This document shows positions 11,701 to 13,829 of a stretch of DNA of 13,829 nucleotides, piece by piece (the stretch's first letter is position 1; each line of letters opens with the position of its first letter). Source of the DNA: Polaromonas sp. (GTDB lineage: Bacteria; Pseudomonadota; Gammaproteobacteria; Burkholderiales; Burkholderiaceae_C); contig JANYFF010000396.1 in NCBI GenBank assembly GCA_025362825.1, forward strand, positions 1-13,829, given 5' to 3'. Made by a program: the position numbers and the translations under genes. The notes beneath the pieces were generated by a model. The model was not told where the DNA came from. It did not search any database and worked only from the letters and a program-made list of their open reading frames with translations.

Positions 11701-13829
11701 TTGCCCGCTGCGCTAAGCGCACCGCCGGCCAGCGTTGTCACGCTGCCAGCCATGCTGGCCAGCACCAAATTGCCGCTGGACTGCAAGCCAGCCTGAGCTG
11801 CATCGGTGATTAGCGTGAGCACTGCATTTGCGCCTACCTGGTTCACGCTGATCGCGCTCAGAGTGTCAATTTGTAGTGCGTTGGCCTCTATCATGTACAG
11901 GCCCGCGCCACCGGCTATATTTCCAGCCAGCGTGCTCACCAGCGTTTCCAGCGGATTGCTGCTCTGGCCTGCGCCATCGCCCACTGCCGTACCTGTCGTA
12001 TTGATCAAGAACTGGTTGGCCGTGACATCAATCTCTGCGCTGCCACTGTCGGTAATGCTCGATGCCTTCAGGCTTACATTGCCGCCTGTGGTGATTGCAC
12101 CGACCGACAGCGTGCTGCCAGCCTGGTAGCGAATATTGCCACTGGCGCTACTGCTAACACTGCCGTCCTGCATGCTGATGCTGCCCGCTGCCCGTACATC
12201 CAGAGTGTTGCCGGAATTCACGCCAATGTTGGCGTTCTGCGTAACATTACGCTCGGCGCTCAGGCTGAGGCTGCCACCCATGTCGGTGATATTGCCGCCC
12301 AGCGTGATGTCGCTGGTGCTGCCAATGGCTTGCACCAGCACGTTGCCCGCTGCCGTGATCGCGCCGCCAGCGGCCAGACTGCTCAGGCTGCCGGCTGCGG
12401 TGGTGATCACCAAATTGCCGGCGCTGCTGACGTTGCTTTGCGCTGTATCACCGGTGGCCGTTGCCGCTCCGCTGGCAGCGACCCTGCTGACATTGATGGC
12501 GCTTAGCGTGCCCAGCACCAGATCGTCGGTCTCCCTGAGGAACAAGCCGCCCGTGCCGGTGCCCGCTACGCTGGCCGCCAGTGTCGTGACCGTGGTCTTC
12601 AGCGCATTGCTGGCTGTGCCTGCACCGTTGCCGCTGGCTGTGCCCGTGGTCCGGATGTACAGCTGGTTGGCCGTCACGTCCGTGCTACCGCTGGTGCCGC
12701 TGTCGGTGATGCTGGAGGCGCTCAAACTGACATTGCCCCCTGTGCTCAGCGCGCCTACCGTCAGCGTGCCGCTCGCTACATAGCGAATATTGCCATTGAC
12801 TGCGGTGCTCGCTACGCCGTCTGTCATGGCGATGCTGCTGGCCTGCACGTCTATCGTGCCCGCCCCTGTGGTGTCTATGCTGCCGCCAGCGGCCTGGCTC
12901 AGTGCGCCGCCTGCCAACAAGCTGATGCTGCCGCCCGCTGACTTGACGCCGGCGTTCAGGGTTAAGGCGCCTGCCGCGGCGTTGATCAGCAGATTGCCGC
13001 TGACCGTGCTCACCCCGGGGGTGGCGGCCGTGCCGGCATTGACCGTGATGTCGCCCGCCGTGCTCACCAGCACCAGGGCGCCTGCGCCCGCAGCGCTCAG
13101 GTCTTCCTGGCTCACTGTCGCTGTGCTGCCCACCGGGGTGCTGATGCTGGCATCACTGGCCACGCGGTTGACCGCTACCGTCAGCTTGTCGACCGTCAGA
13201 CCATCGGTCTCGGTTACAAACGCGCCACCCGCCCCGGCACTCACGCTCAGCGTCGTGACCGTGGTCTCCAGCGCATCCGTGCCGCTGGCTATGGCGTTGC
13301 CGCCCTTCAAGATCAGGCCGTTGGCGCTGATGTTGAGCGCCGCCCCGTTGCCGTCAATAATGTTGCGCCCTGCCGTGATCGCCACACTGCCCGTACCCGC
13401 AGCCAGGCTTTGCACCGTCACATCGTTGCCGGCGTTGAGCAGCACGTTGGCGTTGTTGGACATCGTCACCGCGCCCGCACCCATCACAATGTCTGTGCCG
13501 GCTATCAGCTCTATGCTCTGGCCGGCTCCGCTGGCTGTGATGGCAACGCCAGCGCCCTGGCTAATCGAGGTGCCCGCCATCAGGCTGATATTGCCGCCTG
13601 TGCTACTGGCCGCTGCCTGCAGAATGAGCGCGCCTGCCGTGGCCTTTAGCAGCAAATTACCGCTACCAACGTTAACCCCGCCTGTTAGCGCCGTGCCGGC
13701 ATTGACCGTGATGTCGCCCGCCGTGCTCACCAGCACCAGGGCGCCTGCGCCCGCAGCGCTCAGGTCTTCCTGGCTCACTGTCGCTGTGCTGCCCACCGGG
13801 GTGCTGATGCTGGCATCACTGGCCACGCG
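8790..13829 (-). CDS. Giant repeat exoprotein, filamentous-haemagglutinin-like (TpsA-type), N-terminus off window
   Basis: The frame is open from the right edge to TAA at 8790, giving 1679 residues; no true start is present. Composition is Ala/Gly/Ser/Thr/Val/Asn-rich, and I saw no Cys or Trp. Short beta-strand units such as GNVLVQA and GSISLLAG repeat throughout, predicting a right-handed beta-helix like FHA. Four large modules occupy 13829-11202. A tail with other repeats follows, including two copies of the motif EL/EIxxIxxGF (10606-10704 and 9790-9888) seen in large adhesins. From about 9400 the sequence becomes non-repetitive and ends FSLGNYDYSVDTLSL. No C-terminal outer-membrane barrel is visible, so two-partner secretion is more likely than an autotransporter; the TPS domain and TpsB transporter are not in the window. 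Likely roles are adhesion, contact or extracellular matrix. Antisense open frames here are codon-bias shadows. Confidence 0.88.
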   Translation of the reverse strand, partial: RVASDASISTPVGSTATVSQEDLSAAGAGALVLVSTAGDITVNAGTALTGGVNVGSGNLLLKATAGALILQAAASSTGGNISLMAGTSISQGAGVAITASGAGQSIELIAGTDIVMGAGAVTMSNNANVLLNAGNDVTVQSLAAGTGSVAITAGRNIIDGNGAALNISANGLILKGGNAIASGTDALETTVTTLSVSAGAGGAFVTETDGLTVDKLTVAVNRVASDASISTPVGSTATVSQEDLSAAGAGALVLVSTAGDITVNAGTAATPGVSTVSGNLLINAAAGALTLNAGVKSAGGSISLLAGGALSQAAGGSIDTTGAGTIDVQASSIAMTDGVASTAVNGNIRYVASGTLTVGALSTGGNVSLSASSITDSGTSGSTDVTANQLYIRTTGTASGNGAGTASNALKTTVTTLAASVAGTGTGGLFLRETDDLVLGTLSAINVSRVAASGAATATGDTAQSNVSSAGNLVITTAAGSLSSLAAGGAITAAGNVLVQAIGSTSDITLGGNITDMGGSLSLSAERNVTQNANIGVNSGNTLDVRAAGSISMQDGSVSSSASGNIRYQAGSTLSVGAITTGGNVSLKASSITDSGSAEIDVTANQFLINTTGTAVGDGAGQSSNPLETLVSTLAGNIAGGAGLYMIEANALQIDTLSAISVNQVGANAVLTLITDAAQAGLQSSGNLVLASMAGSVTTLAGGALSAAGNMLVQAGGAGSDLTLGATVTNTQGNTSLNAAQAIVQNANINATGLGKTVELIAGSAITMGANAVTAASNANILLNAAAGNVTLQTLNAGSGDVAITAQVGSIVDGNATLTPDISANGLILNASFGIASAANPLETAVGTLSAKAAGGGIYLTEANAVVIDTVSVAVQRVNLQGASSLNPVPAQTQSDLTTTGGNGNIVLIAKGTITLNDGLTADGVSVSANGSGSISINAQGAGSNVGVGTGAKVQSATGDVSITAAGTITPGVVQTQGNVSTTSGAAVFSTDINGRGQAIVVLADQVDIRATLTSVGAKLSFAPFTALIPAPIVIGGIDNPAALQLSLNELALIQPGFAQISFGNGQANQSITVLGQNSAGVASPAIFKDPLVLNLTGTNSTLAVSGQLQGQSLQLTGSVANSVSTLSGADISMAGNVTLVGVLNIASGQSTITAGNNGADGVTGSLVISGNITGSLASGELLSLVSESDVLVSGSITGIDGLAVRAAGNVTFADTLTVTGNVVIDAAGAVNFAKSLSISNGGTLTIRGASSVVFGAGVLTAVDGNITIDAKSLVLLGGADSLSSNGGVLTVTSANSGNAITVGADLSAPAVAGALNFTSREIQAIGSGFSRLVLGQTNTGSITLAANADLTSVGASTAIELRAASLTAVTGGTVRMPGAITLSVSDSLVLNSSMTTAVAASITLSSSNGNIAMAAGTSLSSNGGDVSVKVSDGHSVALGIIDTRMAGAATGSGIVDLQSGTGSISDANNDSAVNVFAKAVNFYGYGADSAAAGDVIEVQADVVRVSAPQGTVLRHADLSGYSHFDVVSGGKLYEQLVVLNNTVTRVTEDPSTLLLKDDASLVAAGLPSTSSLLKSPRSASLLPQTQLLGYITPVDQSGNMNVISYLGAPATGKLGEGGYLVGSSTSSSDVLLSDASYGIADKLQHSYMLGTPGEQPLISGLSTFSLGNYDYSVDTLSL
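11202..11840 (-). repeat. Exoprotein module 4 (213 aa): head type 2, middle type A
   Basis: The head (QVGANAVLTLITDAAQ, SSGNLVLASMAGSV) matches module 3, while the middle (TVELIAGSAITMGANAVT, ISANGLILNASFGIAS) matches module 1. It ends in NAVVIDTVSVAVQ. A degenerate fifth head (RVNLQGASSL) follows before the module pattern breaks down. Confidence 0.85.
11841..12485 (-). repeat. Exoprotein module 3 (215 aa): head type 2, middle type B
   Basis: The head (RVAASGAATATGDTAQ, then SSAGNLVITTAAGSL) differs from modules 1-2 and resembles module 4. The middle (GNIRYQAGSTLSVGAITTGG, KASSITDSG, DVTANQFLINTTGTA) is a close relative of module 2. It ends in NALQIDTLSAISVN. Confidence 0.85.
12486..13166 (-). 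repeat. Exoprotein module 2 (227 aa): head type 1, middle type B
   Basis: It begins with the same RVASDASIST head as module 1 (140 bp identical at the DNA level) but switches to a different middle containing GNIRYVASGTLTVGALSTGG and SASSITDSG, shared with module 3. It ends in DDLVLGTLSAINVS. Confidence 0.85.
13027..13166. repeat. 140-bp exact direct repeat, left copy
   Basis: By eye it is base-for-base identical to 13690-13829. The offset is 663 bp (221 codons), so the reading frame is preserved. Identity starts abruptly: the bases just before (13026 and 13689) differ. Confidence 0.97.
13167..13829 (-). repeat. Exoprotein module 1 (221 aa): head type 1, middle type A
   Basis: It runs from the RVASDASIST head to the VDKLTVAVN tail. 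The first 46 residues are identical in module 2 and the tail motif recurs in every module. The middle, with SIELIAGTDIVMGAGAVT and ISANGLILKGGNAIASG, is of the type also found in module 4. The module may continue or repeat beyond the right edge. Confidence 0.85.
13690..13829. repeat. 140-bp exact direct repeat, right copy, ending at the window edge
   Basis: It is identical to 13027-13166 up to the very last base of the window, so the true extent of the repeat to the right is unknown. It encodes the module head and the strand AGALVLVSTAGDITVNAGTA. Confidence 0.97.

Overview
The window looks like chromosomal DNA from a betaproteobacterium of the order Burkholderiales, most likely family Comamonadaceae (Rhodoferax/Polaromonas-like). 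This rests on the surE-pcm-nlpD gene order, the protein sequence character, and two diverged copies of a roughly 70-bp dispersed element that resembles one I remember as common in Comamonadaceae intergenic DNA. No rRNA, tRNA, CRISPR array, integrase or transposase was seen.

Region 1 (1-3358, all minus strand) is a core housekeeping block. surE (nucleotidase) overlaps pcm (isoaspartyl repair methyltransferase) by 4 bp. pcm is followed by an nlpD-type lipoprotein (amidase activator) and a strong hairpin terminator. The 5' part of rlmD, a 23S rRNA m5U methyltransferase, comes next and runs off the left edge. rpoS, which sits after nlpD in many proteobacteria, is not here.

Region 2 (3482-4498, plus strand) is a divergently transcribed, zinc-free MDR-family NADPH:quinone oxidoreductase with a clear ribosome binding site.

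Region 3 (4499-7206, minus strand) is more AT-rich and looks acquired. It holds the second dispersed-element copy, a possible frameshifted gene relic, a 73-aa SH3-like small protein, two overlapping and mutually dissimilar 2-oxoglutarate/Fe(II) oxygenases, and a kinase of the aminoglycoside phosphotransferase fold.

Region 4 (7212-13829, minus strand) encodes surface proteins. One is a lipoprotein with a Gly8 tract, a Calx-beta domain and two DUF1566/Lcl-C domains. The other is the C-terminal 1679 residues of a giant repeat exoprotein of the filamentous-haemagglutinin type, built from four 213-227-residue modules, a beta-helical tail and a non-repetitive C-terminal cap. Its N-terminus lies off the right edge.

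The exoprotein, lipoprotein, kinase and two oxygenases are co-directional, with gaps of about 5-100 bp or overlaps and no visible terminator. They may form one transcription unit: a secreted matrix or adhesin protein, a cell-anchored lectin-like partner, and three candidate modifying enzymes. This is the most interesting hypothesis in the window, but no sequence evidence proves that the enzymes act on the exoprotein. The right end of the window falls exactly at the end of a 140-bp perfect repeat, so the repeat copy number, and perhaps the contig end itself, should be treated with caution.
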